Shown here piece after piece: positions 24,701-37,300 of a stretch of 64,000 nt of DNA. Under the pieces are notes generated by a model that was not told where the DNA came from, searched no databases, and worked only from the letters and a program-made list of their open reading frames with translations. Both the position numbers and the translations under genes were made by a program. Position 1 is the stretch's first letter; each line of letters begins with the position of its first letter. The stretch is from Brachionus manjavacas (Eukaryota; Rotifera; Eurotatoria; Ploima; Brachionidae): positions 372,001-436,000 of the forward strand of contig JAHQIY010000032.1 of NCBI GenBank assembly GCA_019054805.1, in the 5' to 3' direction.

Positions 24701-27700
24701 CTTCTAGAAAAAAGGATTTAAGTGTTTTTTTTGTTGGTACAAAAGAATAATGTTCTTTAATGAAACAAAAATATTGTACCAAAAAAACATATTTTTTTTC
24801 GAAATTTAAGCTTAAAGGAAAATTTGAAATCTTGACACGAATTTTAGAAAAATGACAATTTTTTTTTTATTTGATGATTAGTTTTAATTAATCAAAATTT
24901 AAATAATTAATTAATATAATTTTTAATAAATTCTCCTTAATTCCTTAGATTTCTTAAAATACTGTAAAAACTTGGATTTTGTTTTAAAAAATTACATTTT
25001 CAAGATTTTCAACCAAAAAGTTAAATTCATTAGTGGTCCTTTGATTGATGCTAAAAATCCGGATTACCAAAAACCTGAGAGTTATGTAAAAGTATTTTTT
25101 TTTGAATATTACTCTTCCGCTCCGACACCTACTAAAAATTTCAGATTTATGACAAAAAAATTGAATTTAACACAGGACCATTGATTGATTCGAAAAATAA
25201 CAATTATAAAAAGAGTGGCGGGGACATTAAGATATTTGATGAAAAAGTTGAGTTCCACAAAGAAGCTGTGATTGATCACTTGAACAAAAATTATAAAAAA
25301 CCAGATCCCAAAGTAAAAGTATTATCTTTTTTGTCACAGATAAAAAGCTGAATCTAACATTTTTTAAAAATGAAGATTAAAAACCAAAAAATTAAAGTGA
25401 ATGCGCAACCAAAAAAAGATAATAAAAGTACTCCAATAGTCCAAACTAAGAATAGGAATAAAAATAAGGTTTTAGGCTCTTTTTTGTTGGCATGCCTTTA
25501 CTCTTTTCTAATGCTCAAATACAACTTTAATTGTATTTTTACACACTGAGTCTCATTTATTTTTTTATTCTAGCCAGACCCGAATGCTGAAACAACTGAA
25601 TCTAATCAACTCTATCAAAGTACGTCGCTTCTAAGCCTTTGAGCAAACTTCTATTTTTATTTTTTTTAAGACGAGCCGATCAGCGAACAATCAGAAAAAG
25701 TAGTACTATTTTTATAAAAAAAAATTATTTTATTTAATTAAAGAACAATGAATGTTGTGATAATGGTGTTTTTTTTAACCATTAGCCCCAAGATTAATAA
25801 AATATTTTAAAACTGAGTTTATTATTTTAAAATTTTTGTATTTTAGAAAAATGATTTAGACCACGAAGAAGAAATCGAAATTGTTCAAGTGCTGGATAGG
25901 AAAGTACGTAAACAACTCGTAGGTTTAAGGTGTCACCAAAATTCTTCAACAAAAAAAAAACAGAATCTTAATATTGTTCGAAATGTTGCTAAGAAACAAT
26001 TAATATTTAACTTTTTGTGTTTAATTTGGCAATATATGCTGATGAAGCACAATCAAACTTGATTTATGCTTTGATGAACTGGAGAATTTTAATTTAAGGA
26101 TAATGTGGATTTTGAACTAGAACCAGAGAGCAGACCACAATATTTCAAATCCCCAGAGGTAGACTTATCTCTAATTAGCTTGAATTTAATCCGATGACGT
26201 TTTTTCTGCATAGAATGCTGACGATCAAGAAACTTCAGCTTTTAAACAAACTAGAAATCATGTAAATTTTCTACTATTTGTTCAGCTAGACATGCAAATT
26301 TTATTTTTGTGACTTAAAAGCAAAATTATGGCGAAAATAAAAATTCAAGAAAAAAAAAAAAGACAAACAATCCAAAAAGAGTAAGCTCGAATGTTTCGAG
26401 ACCAAAAAAATTAAATTTTTCCTAAAGAGAATAAAACGCTCAAACAGTCCGGAATTTAGCAGCAAAATAAATGAGGTATTTTTTTGTCATCATGCTGATT
26501 ATGATGCAAATATTTAATTCTATCTAAAATTACTTATGTTCAAATACTGTAAGATTAAATTTCTCTACAATTAAAGTCAAGCGATAAGTCCTTGTGTCAA
26601 TATCTAAAAGCTCAATTTACTTTAAAAATTAGTGCAATTAATAAGCTCTGAAATTTTGAATAGTGCCAAAGTTAAGACTAAATTTTTTTGTGTTTTCAGC
26701 AAAAAATGGCACCAAAGAAAAAGCCGGTTGTGGAACAAACATTGAAAATTTTGGAAAATCTTGGTGTAATTGAAACAAAATTTTTTTTTTTCAAAAATTA
26801 ATTTTCCTCTCAGTTTAAAGATCCCAACATCAAAAACGTCAAGTCAAAAGTGTCGACATGGAACAGTGCTGAAAACATGCATCCAACAAAACCTCATTTG
26901 AGCTACTTGAACCAATATAGAGTAAACTTTTAGCATTGGTGATTCTGTCATTAAAATCTAACTTAAGACTCGCGATCTACAATTGAGTCCAGATTCAAAA
27001 GTTAAAAATTGGCTCAGCTCTTCGGTGCCTCAAAGCCCCACTGAAAATTTTTCCATTGATAACAAAAAAACCCAAAAAGTATTTAATTAAACTTAAATTC
27101 AAGCAGAGTTGGTCAAAAGTAAGAGTGCAAGTCTGGTCTTAGACTTTAAGTTTCTTATTCATTAATTTTGGATAGAAAAGAATTTTTTTTAATAAAATTC
27201 TTCTTTTAAATTTAATAGTCAAAGTCAGACTTTGACTTTTGAGCAACTCTATGCTCAAGTCAATTAATTTTGTGTCCAGAAAAAAGAGAATGTGCTTCCA
27301 AATATCAAGGCTATGCCTAAGAATCCGCGGCGAAATGAAGAATTGCCTAAACAGAAAGTAAAAAAAAGGTCAAAAAATGCTTGGTAAAAAATTATATTTT
27401 TCAGAAATCATCGGTCAAAAACGCAAGTCCAAGAAACGATCAATGGGTACAAGAGGATTCGAATTACAACCGGAATAGAACCTATGACAAAAATTCCAAA
27501 TTGCCTCAAATATCCAACAAGCAAATGTATGAAATGGTAAACACTTTGACAAATCGAAAACCGGTGAAGATTGCCGAGAACGATGATATATTTGACAAAT
27601 TCAAAACTGCAAAAGAGAGAGATGGTTTAGGCGAACCATTGGCACTTGAAGTAAGCCTAAATATTAAGTTGATTTTTTGTGTAATAAAAAAATTTTTTTT

Positions 27701-27765
27701 AGGAAACTTTAGTTGACGAAAAAGAAACACAGGACAATGCAGAACGACAAGAACTCAACGAATAA
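18714..27765 (+). CDS. Tau/MAP2/MAP4-like protein with 14 tubulin-binding-like repeats
   Basis: About 29 exons (first 18714-18723, last 27703-27765), all GT-AG and nearly all phase 0, encode roughly 900 residues. The N-terminus is Pro/Gln/Asn-rich, then an acidic run (exon 19166-19267). Next come 14 repeats of 29-30 residues, for example KVDSFKRNYVKSGGDIEIF, RIETFNKNYVRQGGNVKVF and PLIDAKNPDYQKPESYVK. They match the tau-family pattern (V/I)xSxxNxxYxPGGGxV plus a following x-x-(E)K(L/V)xF. Repeat exons are 87 nt (one repeat) or 174 nt (two): 19321, 19579, 19812, 20237, 20381, 20518, 20763, 20990, 25005 and 25145. A 3.9-kb intron (21077-25004) splits the array. The C-terminal third is low-complexity and basic, but has one more tau-like piece (SKVSTWNSAENMHPTKP, near 26855). 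The expected role is microtubule binding and bundling. Exon edges come from my own reading. Confidence 0.75.
22900..23430 (-). pseudogene. Decayed ORF inside intron, unrecognised
   Basis: On the minus strand, starting at 23421, the frame reads MASIISEYVSDEKLTRKL, KQMVPINKE, stop, NQAVR, stop, NKEAAFTTINDKKPGVVIIK and so on, with further stops and then a Pro/Thr/Lys-rich end (ENFPTPSPITTEKAKVKKSQ). Coding-like composition with several stops suggests an old transposon or retrocopy gene. Confidence 0.4.
23812..24063 (+). other. Isolated ORF in intron, unknown
   Basis: An 83-codon frame whose later part (SDIRGGTKILFEHLLSKG, then LKHKLLYHLYRCYYP, TRAADKFFDYYKNK) is less AT-driven than its surroundings. 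It could be a transposon fragment. No domain is recognised and no splice context is evident. Confidence 0.25.
27104..27252. repeat. Small TIR element in tau-like gene intron
   Basis: The end AGTTGGTCAAAAGTAAGAG with following GTGCAAGTCTG faces CAGACTTTGACTTTTGAGC with following AACTCT as an imperfect inverted repeat about 150 bp long. Confidence 0.55.
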
Positions 27766-28351
27766 ACAAGTTTAAATTTTAGTTAAATAAATTTTTTTAA
27801 TTTGATTTTCTTTTATTTATTTATTTATTTGAGCTAGTAAAATGGCTTTAAAATTTTATAAAGTTTCTCAGATTCATAGCGATTCAGGTATTTTCAGGTT
27901 TGAAAATTTTCGATTTTTAATTTTTTTCTACAGTGGCTTTTTTGCATGATTATGCATGATCAGTTAACCAAAATAGCTTTGAATTAACTTTTTTGAATAA
28001 TTGTTTTTTCATTTAAATTAATTATTGTGACGATTTTGAATCTTAATTTTCAAGTATTGATTCAAATTATTTGGAACAGAGTTTAGAGTTGAATTTTATT
28101 AAAAAAATAATTCTGAAAATTAGCAGTGATAGTCGATTGACTCTCAAAGGTTGGTCAATTGTAGCGCTATAATATTTGCAAGTTTTGGTGTAAAAATCAG
28201 CTAAATTCTCTAGATGAGGCCTACAAATATCAAATAAAACCTGTATGGCTTTAGAAAATAAAAAATCTAACTTTGGTTTATATTTAAGCTAAGCCAATTC
28301 AAAGGCTTTGATAAATTTTATTAAAAATTTTATTTTCATCAAAGCTAAACA
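27766..28351. other. Intergenic stretch between the two tau-like genes
   Basis: It begins with AAATAAATTTTTTTAATTTG, a probable 3' end, and a T-rich (TTTA)n run near 27815-27830. It holds no gene. The downstream half is the presumed promoter of the second gene. Confidence 0.5.
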
Positions 28352-31300
28352 ATGACAAATAGGCAAGTGAACGGTGCGCAAAATTTTACTCCTCAAGCAT
28401 CTTTTGTAGTCGCCCCGCAACAACAATCAATGCTTATGCCAAATTTGAATCAGCAGCCATTGATTGCGGCGATCAATCCTCAAATTCCTCAGCTTCAACC
28501 AGTTTACATAATCGCCGGCGGCTCCAATGTGCCAGTAATGAACCCGTTGATGTATCAGTATAACTCCATGGTTCCACTGACTAATGCGCCAATGCAGTTC
28601 ATGTACTATCCTCAGACTTTTAGGCCAAATCCGATTTCTAGCCGGCAATTACCGGCGAACTCTCTACCTCCTAAGCCTCTAGAGAAAATAATTGATAAAA
28701 AAGAGACACAAAAACCGCCTGTTCCTCAACGACAGAAGTCCAAAGAAGTAACAATGCTTTATCGATACCAAAAACCGGTAACTGTAAATGACCTCAAGCA
28801 TCCAAGTGACAAATACAAGGATCTAATTTATCGGCCTAAGTTTCTCACGTCCAAAAATATAGACCCACCAACGGAGGAACTCGTGCCCAGATTAGATGTG
28901 GCCACCATGACACCCATAGTTGACATTAAATCAAGACTAAACCTAACGCCATCCACTGGTCGAGGCCCGTTCCTTGTGGGAGACCTTAAACTTCCTGTAG
29001 AAAAAGCAGAATCAGCCAAAAAATCAGTCAACAAGCTTCCGACTTTGGTAGAAGATCTCAAACTGCCAAATGATAAGACACCCGAGCCTGATGTCAAAAA
29101 ACCAGAAGTTAAGTCTGAACTCATACAGGTTCCCGATCCTGATCTTTTTAAATTTATTGAATCGAGCAAGAACTCGTTAAGCTACATTGGAAAATTTCAC
29201 TATCCGCCAGAAGTTGATTTAAACGATGTGGCTGAAATACAAGATGCTTTTTATCAGGAAAAAATGGAAAAATTGGGAGACAACAGACCAAAAAGCGTTT
29301 TGGTAACTTTTTTCCTTTAGATTTTTTTGTTTGTTTTATTATTTTCTCGTTTGCAAAGGTTAAAGTATCTTTTGAAAAAGATTCTTTTGAACTAGCTAAA
29401 ATATTGTTTAATCCGAATGTGATTGTCGAATTTAATCAGTTAATAGAGGCACAAAATTTGGACAAAGAATCCACTTATCGTCCAAAAAGCTCAAAGGTAA
29501 TTTCATTTGAATGTTTAAATACCTAATCTTGATATTAAAAATTTTTTTATATTTTTCCTGATTAATAACAAAAAAATATTGAATACCACATTATTAGAAA
29601 ATTCTAGAGCTGAAGTGAATTAATGTTTAATAGAAAAATAAAAGTTAAATAAAATTTAAATATGCTTTTCAAGTTTAATTGATTTTTAATCAATTTGTTT
29701 GAATCGGCTTAGAATTTTTCTATCACCAAAAATCATCATTTTTCTAAAATTTAACTTTGCAATCCAAAAATACTCTTGTGATAATAAGATCCCTTTTTTT
29801 AAAAATTCTCTTTAATAACAATAAAAATTTTTTGGCAAATTGAAGTTCATGATCAAATGTAAATTTCAAATCAAATTTTTAGTTTTTGATTTTAATAAAA
29901 AGGTAATTTTTTATCAATTTTTTAGTAATAAATGACTAAACTTTATTAGACATTATTTTTTGATCAATAATTAGACAGAAAATTATATGAATTTTTATCC
30001 GAAGTAAATTGAATACTTAATCAATATTTTGAAATTTTACAATGCAAAATTTATCTTTTTTTCACCAAAATACAATTTGATTGATATTAAAATATCATTT
30101 AAAGGATCTATTTTAGCCATAATTTGGATACCTAAATGTCGATTTTAAATTTGTCTCAAAAGTTTTCAAATAAAGCTTTCAGGAGAATCAATTAAAGGTC
30201 AATTAGAGAAAAAAAAGATTTGTTTTTTTTTAATTAAAATAATAAACATCTTATGTTAAAATTTAAAAAAAATATAAAAATCCAATTTTATCATTTTTAT
30301 TAAGATTTTAATGAATTAAATTTTGATCATTTGATTATGATCATGAACTTCAAGTTGTCAAAATTTTTCTAGTAAAAATAAAATTTAGTTTAATAGAAAA
30401 ATAAATATTAAATATTAATAAGTTATATTTATTGACTGCTTAAAAAGTGGAAAGAAAATAATAGTCAATAGCTAACCCATTTTAGAAACAATTCAGGAAA
30501 AATGCAAAAAACTTGCCTAATCCGAATGGTACCCCTCTTAGTTTTCCTATCAAATAATTTTCCATATTTTAATTAAAGGTTATTTTCTCGATTCTCTCGT
30601 AACCTCAAATTTATTAAAATTTTTATTTTGTTAAAAAAAAAACTAAAAGAATTAAAAAAAACTTTAATAAAAAACTAATAAAAAGAAAAATGTTTGCAAG
30701 AATAATGAAAATTATATGATGGGTCCAAATCTGAGATGGTATAATTAAAGATTCCTAAATGTTAATAAAGACAAAATTTTAAACTAATCTGAAATAAGAT
30801 ATAAGAATAAGAAATTGAATTCAAAATTTATTTAGAAAAACAGGAAAATAACAAATATTTAATTATCGAAATGAATATTTAACAAATCTAACTTTTTATA
30901 TTTTTTTTTACTATAGATCGATTTAACTTAAAATAAAAGATGATATTTAGAAAATTTTCAAGCTTTATTTTTAACTCTTTAGAAAGGATTGTAATTTCTA
31001 AAAAAGCATGTAAATTTAATTGCGCATTTTAAATTAAAAATGAAATGAAAGAAAAATCAAATAATTTAATCAATATTTTACCGAACATGCAGACAAATTT
31101 ATTCCAAAAAAAATTCATTTTAAATCATTGCTTATCAAATTTTACATTTATTATTTAATATTTATTAATAAAATAATTTAAAAATTAATTATTTATATTA
31201 TTAAAAAATCAATATCGCCACAACAATTAAGAAAAAAAGATTAAAAAAAAAATATTTAAAATGGTAACTCGTTCAATTAAGGAAAAACTCAAAAGAAATT

Positions 31301-34300
31301 TTTGTTTTTGTAGTTGTCATTAGAAAATGACTGATTTTTGAATTTTTGCTAAACAAACCATTGATTTTTTAATAAATAAAAAAATTGATAAAAATGGGCA
31401 ATAATTCAAATAATAAATAATTTCAATTCTTTGCTAAAAAAATAGGAACTTAGTCAAATCCATTTTTCATTTAAAAATTCAAATTAAAATAAGCTTTTTT
31501 TAAGCTAAAAGAAAAAGAAGAGAGAAGTCCTCGGCTTAGTAAGGCACTAAAAAATGTACAAGAGATTAATGAAAATTTTAAAATGGAACAGTCTTCACTG
31601 AACGAAAATTTAAGAGTACCCTCAAGACAAAGTGCTAAAGTGATTGAACATGACGACAAAACCCAAGTTCACAAACGCGCTCTCAGCAATGCAATAGAAG
31701 TAAATGAAATCGTCCAAGATCAAGAGCTAAAAGTCGAAAGTCACTTACAAATTGAAGAGACTGAAAAGGTTTGAATTTAATCAATTAATATAAATTTTAT
31801 AAACTTTAGAGAAAAACAGGCTGCAGTTAAAGAAGGAAATAATTTAAAAGTAAAAAATAGAGTCAAATATAATGGTATTGAATTATTCGAAAATTTTGAC
31901 ATGATTGAAGTTAAGCAAGAGCCTCTTATAGCTAGGCAAAAAAGTGTTTCCGTAAGTGGTTTATCACAGCCTAGGTTTAAATCAATTTTACTGAATAATT
32001 TAAGCTACTGACTAAAATGACCGATAAGTTAAACGTTTATAAGAGGGTCTTATTCATAGCAAAAGAAGTTTATGAGAATATAAAATTTGAAAATTTGAAC
32101 ACATTTACTGATCTCACTGACATTGAAAATCTCAAACTGGTACTTTTAATTTCAGTTTTGAATTTATGATCTATTAGTTTTTTTTTATTGTACCTTAATA
32201 CTCCTTGAATTATAATAACATCTTTCCAAGCATAGCACTTTTGCACATCTTCCTAAATTATTTAATTTTATCTAATCTCTGAATAGAAAGTTAAGTTTAA
32301 AATAATTGAATCAAATGAAACTGACAGATACCTAGTTCGGCATGTCTTTTTCAACGCTAATCAAATACATTTAAATCAAGGTGATGTAAAATTTGAAGAG
32401 CAAGCAAACAATTTAGTTCTAGATAAACCTGTACCAAGTAAAGTAAGAGCATTCCCCAAGTCCCAGCCCTTGAAATTGCAAGACTTTTTCAACAGTAATT
32501 GTGTTTCAATTAAGCTAAGTGTGAAGAATCAAAAGTCGCATGGTGCAGCAAAAAATAGAGCTTTGTCAAACGCTTTACAACTAAACGAAAAAGTAGACAG
32601 TCTTCAGGCCGAGAATGATCTTTCGGTGAAAAGAGAAAAAAGTCAAATTGTAATACATTTTTAAAATCTAATTAAAAAATAAATTCTAAAAATCGGCCTG
32701 AAGATTCAGATAACAAATCATAAAGAAAACCAAAGGCCTAAAAGTCGAGCTTTCTCGAATGCATTCCAAATAATGGAAACCATAGAAAACAATGAGACCA
32801 AAGATGAACCCGGCTTGACCAGAGATAAAAGCCAAATTGTAATTTTTTGTTCATGCATCGAAAATATTTTCATGAACACTTTAAATATTTGACTTGCTGA
32901 AAAAAAATTGAAATTAAAAAAAATAAATTTACTTGAAGATAAAACCAAGTGCTGAAACTGACTTTGATCTTAAAGACCGAGCTATATTTATTTCGAATGA
33001 AGTGAACGAGCATCAATTAGCTGAATTTGCTGAGCAAAGCGATGAAATCGCTCGTGAAAAAAGTATTGTGGTACGATCATTTTCTAAGCCAGTCTCAATA
33101 GTTTTTTAGCTTATTTTATTTTTCACTTAATTAAATGAAATCTTACATTTTCAAATTAAAAAAAAATATTTCCAGCATGAAACCTTTATCACACATTTAG
33201 TTTTAATTGACAAAACACTGTAGTTTATGTTTATTTATTTTATAAAAAAGGTAAAATTTGTTTTTTTTAAGGCGGATGAGAGAATCCATAGTGCTAATGT
33301 GAACAAAAATTTAACAGAAAAAGCGTTTTATGAGTCTAATCAAGTTATGGAAAACGTAACAAGTGAAGACTTGCTTGATCAGGACTCCAACAGGCCTAAA
33401 AGTGAAAAGGTGGGTATACATATAAGTTTGAATGCTAAAGATTTGGTTTTTTTACAATAAATTATTTGTAAATAAAGAAAGGTATAGGATTAATTGATCA
33501 AAAAAAGATTAATCTACTAGATGATTTTGCGAAAGATAAAAATAATTTTTTTGCCATCGATTCTGGGTGCCATAACTTGCTATTGTTTCTAATGACCATT
33601 CATACGCACTTTTGATCAACCGATATTAGCTTTTTACTCATAAAGATATAAGGTTATCCCTAAGAATCAATTTAACCCTCTATAAAACTCTAATCCGCTC
33701 GTTGTTTGACAATTGTTTCATTATTTTAAATTCGGGAACAGAAAAATAAAGCTTAAACTACAAAAAATGCAAAACAGGATTCTGAGAATTTAAAAAATTT
33801 TTCCTCTTAAAACAGGCATTGATACTATGCATAGAGTACTTAGAATTGATAAAATAGAAGACAGTCATCATCATTTTTTAATTTAAACTTATCTTCCCTA
33901 CTTGAAAGAGTGAATGGGCTTAAAATGGAGATGAAGCGGCATTTCTACCTCCGTGATGGTGTCTCTGACTTTATTTAACTGTGTTTGAGCAACTTGAGAT
34001 TTAAAAACCATAGAATTTTATTAAACCAACTTATTGAACCTAATTGAGACTCACCTTTCTTGGTCAACTAAATTTTACTAAACTTAAACTGTAAATTCTT
34101 TTTTCTTTCTTTTTCTTTTTTTTTTTTTATCTATTTGTATATCTGTATCGAGCATAAGCTCTTTCATGAGTATCAGAACTTAATTGGCTTTTTTACATTT
34201 ATTTAAATTCTATTTTTTTTTTATCTTTACTTTACTTCTCCTTGAGGAGGTTAATTATAAATAAATAAATTAATTAAATCGATGAAAACGAGAGCTCAAC

Positions 34301-37300
34301 ATGAATTAATCGCAAAAGAAATCCACGATTATCTCTCTAAAAGACCTAATGAATCACAGCAAGTTAATATTTTTGTATCAGTTGTAAAAATATCAATTAA
34401 ATTAGTATTTAAATTCACTTTGTAGCAAATAAATATATAAGATAGCTTTTTATTTTTTTTCTACATCATTTATTAATATTTTGCCGATAAGGATTAGTCA
34501 CAAAAAAATCTAACCCTTTGTTTTTTTTTGTAAAATTCCGTCTTTTGAGCGAAAAAGATGATAATCAGAAAGAAAAAGTTCTGGATCTTAGGCTGAATGA
34601 AGTAGAATTCAATTTCTTTCAACCCATCAATTTTTAACATGGTTCTAAGCGCTGTATAAGCTTTAGCGTTATCTTGATGAAACAAACCAAGCTTTCGGGT
34701 TGACTAAAGTTGGGTATTTTTCTTGAAGCAAAGTAAAAATTTAATCTAAACATTTGAGCTCTACATTTTTAACATTGTCACATGGAACAAGTTAAAATTT
34801 AATTACCCCTTGAAAATTTCAGTAGACTCATAACATTGTCTTTCTATAAAAGAGTCTTCTTTAAAAAAGTATTTGTTCTGGTTGAAATGGGTCTAATAAT
34901 TGATTGCTGCTGATTTGGTTAGACCTTTTTCAAATAACAGCATCAATATTTCAAAATTTTTTTCAAGAATTTGAATTTTGAAAAAAGTTTACAATCAAAG
35001 AAATATAGAGTTAGATACATCATTTAGAATAGCAACAGACTTGTTTTTAAGTCACAAGTCTTAAGTCAAATCAAGTCAATGACTAAATTTTTTTTTTCTT
35101 TTTAAGTCAAGTCAATGATTTAATAAATCTGTATTTGATACCAATAAAATAGTTGCTTCCAAATTCCTGGCCGTTAATCTTGACCTAAATGCTCTGTAAA
35201 TGTAACCAAATTTAGAAAAAAATTCTTTCAACTGGTCCAAATGAAGCAGGTATTGATAAAAATTTTGGTGCAAGTCATAACTTTGACTTGAAAAAAAAAA
35301 AATTTAGTCAAACTGTGGCTTTTTTGATAAAATATTAAAAGCCATTTAATAAACGCAAAATTTTCTTACTTAATTCTTAATTTTACTTTTTATTTAATTT
35401 TCTATTTATCATAAAATATTAGTTAATAAATAATCTTGAAATAAAACTAATTTTTTAGGCTAAATAGTTGAATATTTTCAATTTTATAAAAATTGACTGT
35501 ATTATTTAATAAAATCTTTTTCTTTTTATATCCGAGCAAAATATAAAAAATGATAATTAAAGAAAAAAATTGAAATATATAAATATTTTTCAATATTTTT
35601 TTGCATTTGTAAGTCAAAAGAAGGACATAAAATTAAGATCTCAATTAAATTAATTATAGCATATTTTGTGGAAATTTAAAAGTTCAAATAAATTGAGAGT
35701 TATTTAAAACTGAAAATCATCTTAGAAAAGTAAAAATGAAAAAATTTAAATTTTAGCCATAGCTTTGACTTGGAACAATTTCTTTAAAATAATCATGTCT
35801 CACTAAAAGGTAGATTATTGAAATACAGAATTTTAAAAATTCAAATCAACAATTTTTGAATAATTTCAAGCTTTAAAAAAATAAAAAAAATTGGACACCT
35901 CTGGTAAACCTTAATTTTTTAGCAACAAAATTTCAAAATTTTCTGTTTCCCAGAAAAAAACTATTAACTGTTCAGAACTTGACTACTTCGAAATCTTATT
36001 TTTAAAGGATTAATTTCTTTTAAGAGTTGAAGTTTTTAATATTACCATTACAGATGACATAAATAAAATAAGTTTATATATTTTAGAAACTTGAAATTGT
36101 GAATTCAATTAGTGAAAAATGAATATTTTCTAAAAAATGCACACTTTTGTAAAATTTGCTTCAAATCTAGAAAAAAAAAATTAAAATTGTTCTTGTAACA
36201 ATTCAATGTAAAAGAAAAAGGTGCCAAAATATTTTAAAAGTAAAATTTAATATAAGAAAATATCGCTAATGTAATTGAATGCATATTTTTTTACTAAAAA
36301 ATTAAGGGATATTTTGAATCGATCTCTATTATTTTTTTAATCATCTCTAAAAATAATAAATATAAAAATAATTAATTTTAGTGACTGTTTCCACTCATTG
36401 TTCTATGCTCGGACGACCCTTGTTGACTTTTTTTTGCAATTGGAAGTAGACTATTACATTTTCATTTTAGCCTGTTTCTTCCTCATCTGCTGTTTCATTT
36501 AATGTTGATTGTCTGATTTCCATCATTCATTTAGATGGACAAAAATAAAACAAAAGTATAAAAAATAGAAAAATTACATGAATAAGAAATGATAAAAATA
36601 ATTTTAAGAATTTTCTAAGAAAATAAGATGCTTATTGAACTTTAACTTGCGCCAGCATCACATTTTTTATTTTAAAACAAGCTTTCTATATTTAAAAAAG
36701 TTAAAACTTGTTTCTTCACCCTATAGACATACTATTTATTTTATTTTCGATTTCCTTCGTGGAAATACTATTTATGGAACTGTTTTTCAGCTAACTTTGA
36801 GTCAGGCATAGCATCTGAAATTTTAAAGTTCATTTTAGAACAAATGTAATTAAAGGCGGCTCTAAGGACACCAAATTTATTATTATTTTCATTTATTAAA
36901 TTTTTTTGGTTGTTTATTTAAAAATTAAAGCAAAATAAATTTAAAGAAATAAAAATGAATATAATAAAAAAAGTTCATTTAAGGCAGTCCGAGAGATTTT
37001 GTTAGGACAAAGTAAGCGATTTCTAGAATGCTCTTGTCACAAAATTGAATTCCAAATCGATGAAATCGCTTACTTTGTCCAACAAAAATCTCTCGGACTG
37101 CCTTAAGTGAACTTATTTTATTATATTCATTATTAAAGTATTGTTTTTATTATTTATTATTTTTATTTAATTTCAATTACTTTCTATTTTTAAAAAACTA
37201 AAAACTTAATTTATTTTAATCATTTTTTTTTCGCAATAATTGGGTTTAAACGAAGGCGTAAGCCATTCGGACGAACCTGGGGGTCACCCCCAAATTATAT

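Larger units (their letters stand above)
21077..25004 (+). other. Large intron of the tau-like gene, with relics
   Basis: A 3.9-kb intron, against a typical 50-300 bp here. It contains a Tc1-like terminal motif (near 21276, CAGTGCTGGTACGATA), a stop-ridden minus-strand coding relic (about 23430-22900) and an isolated plus ORF (23812-24063). It falls exactly between two tau-like repeats. Confidence 0.6.
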
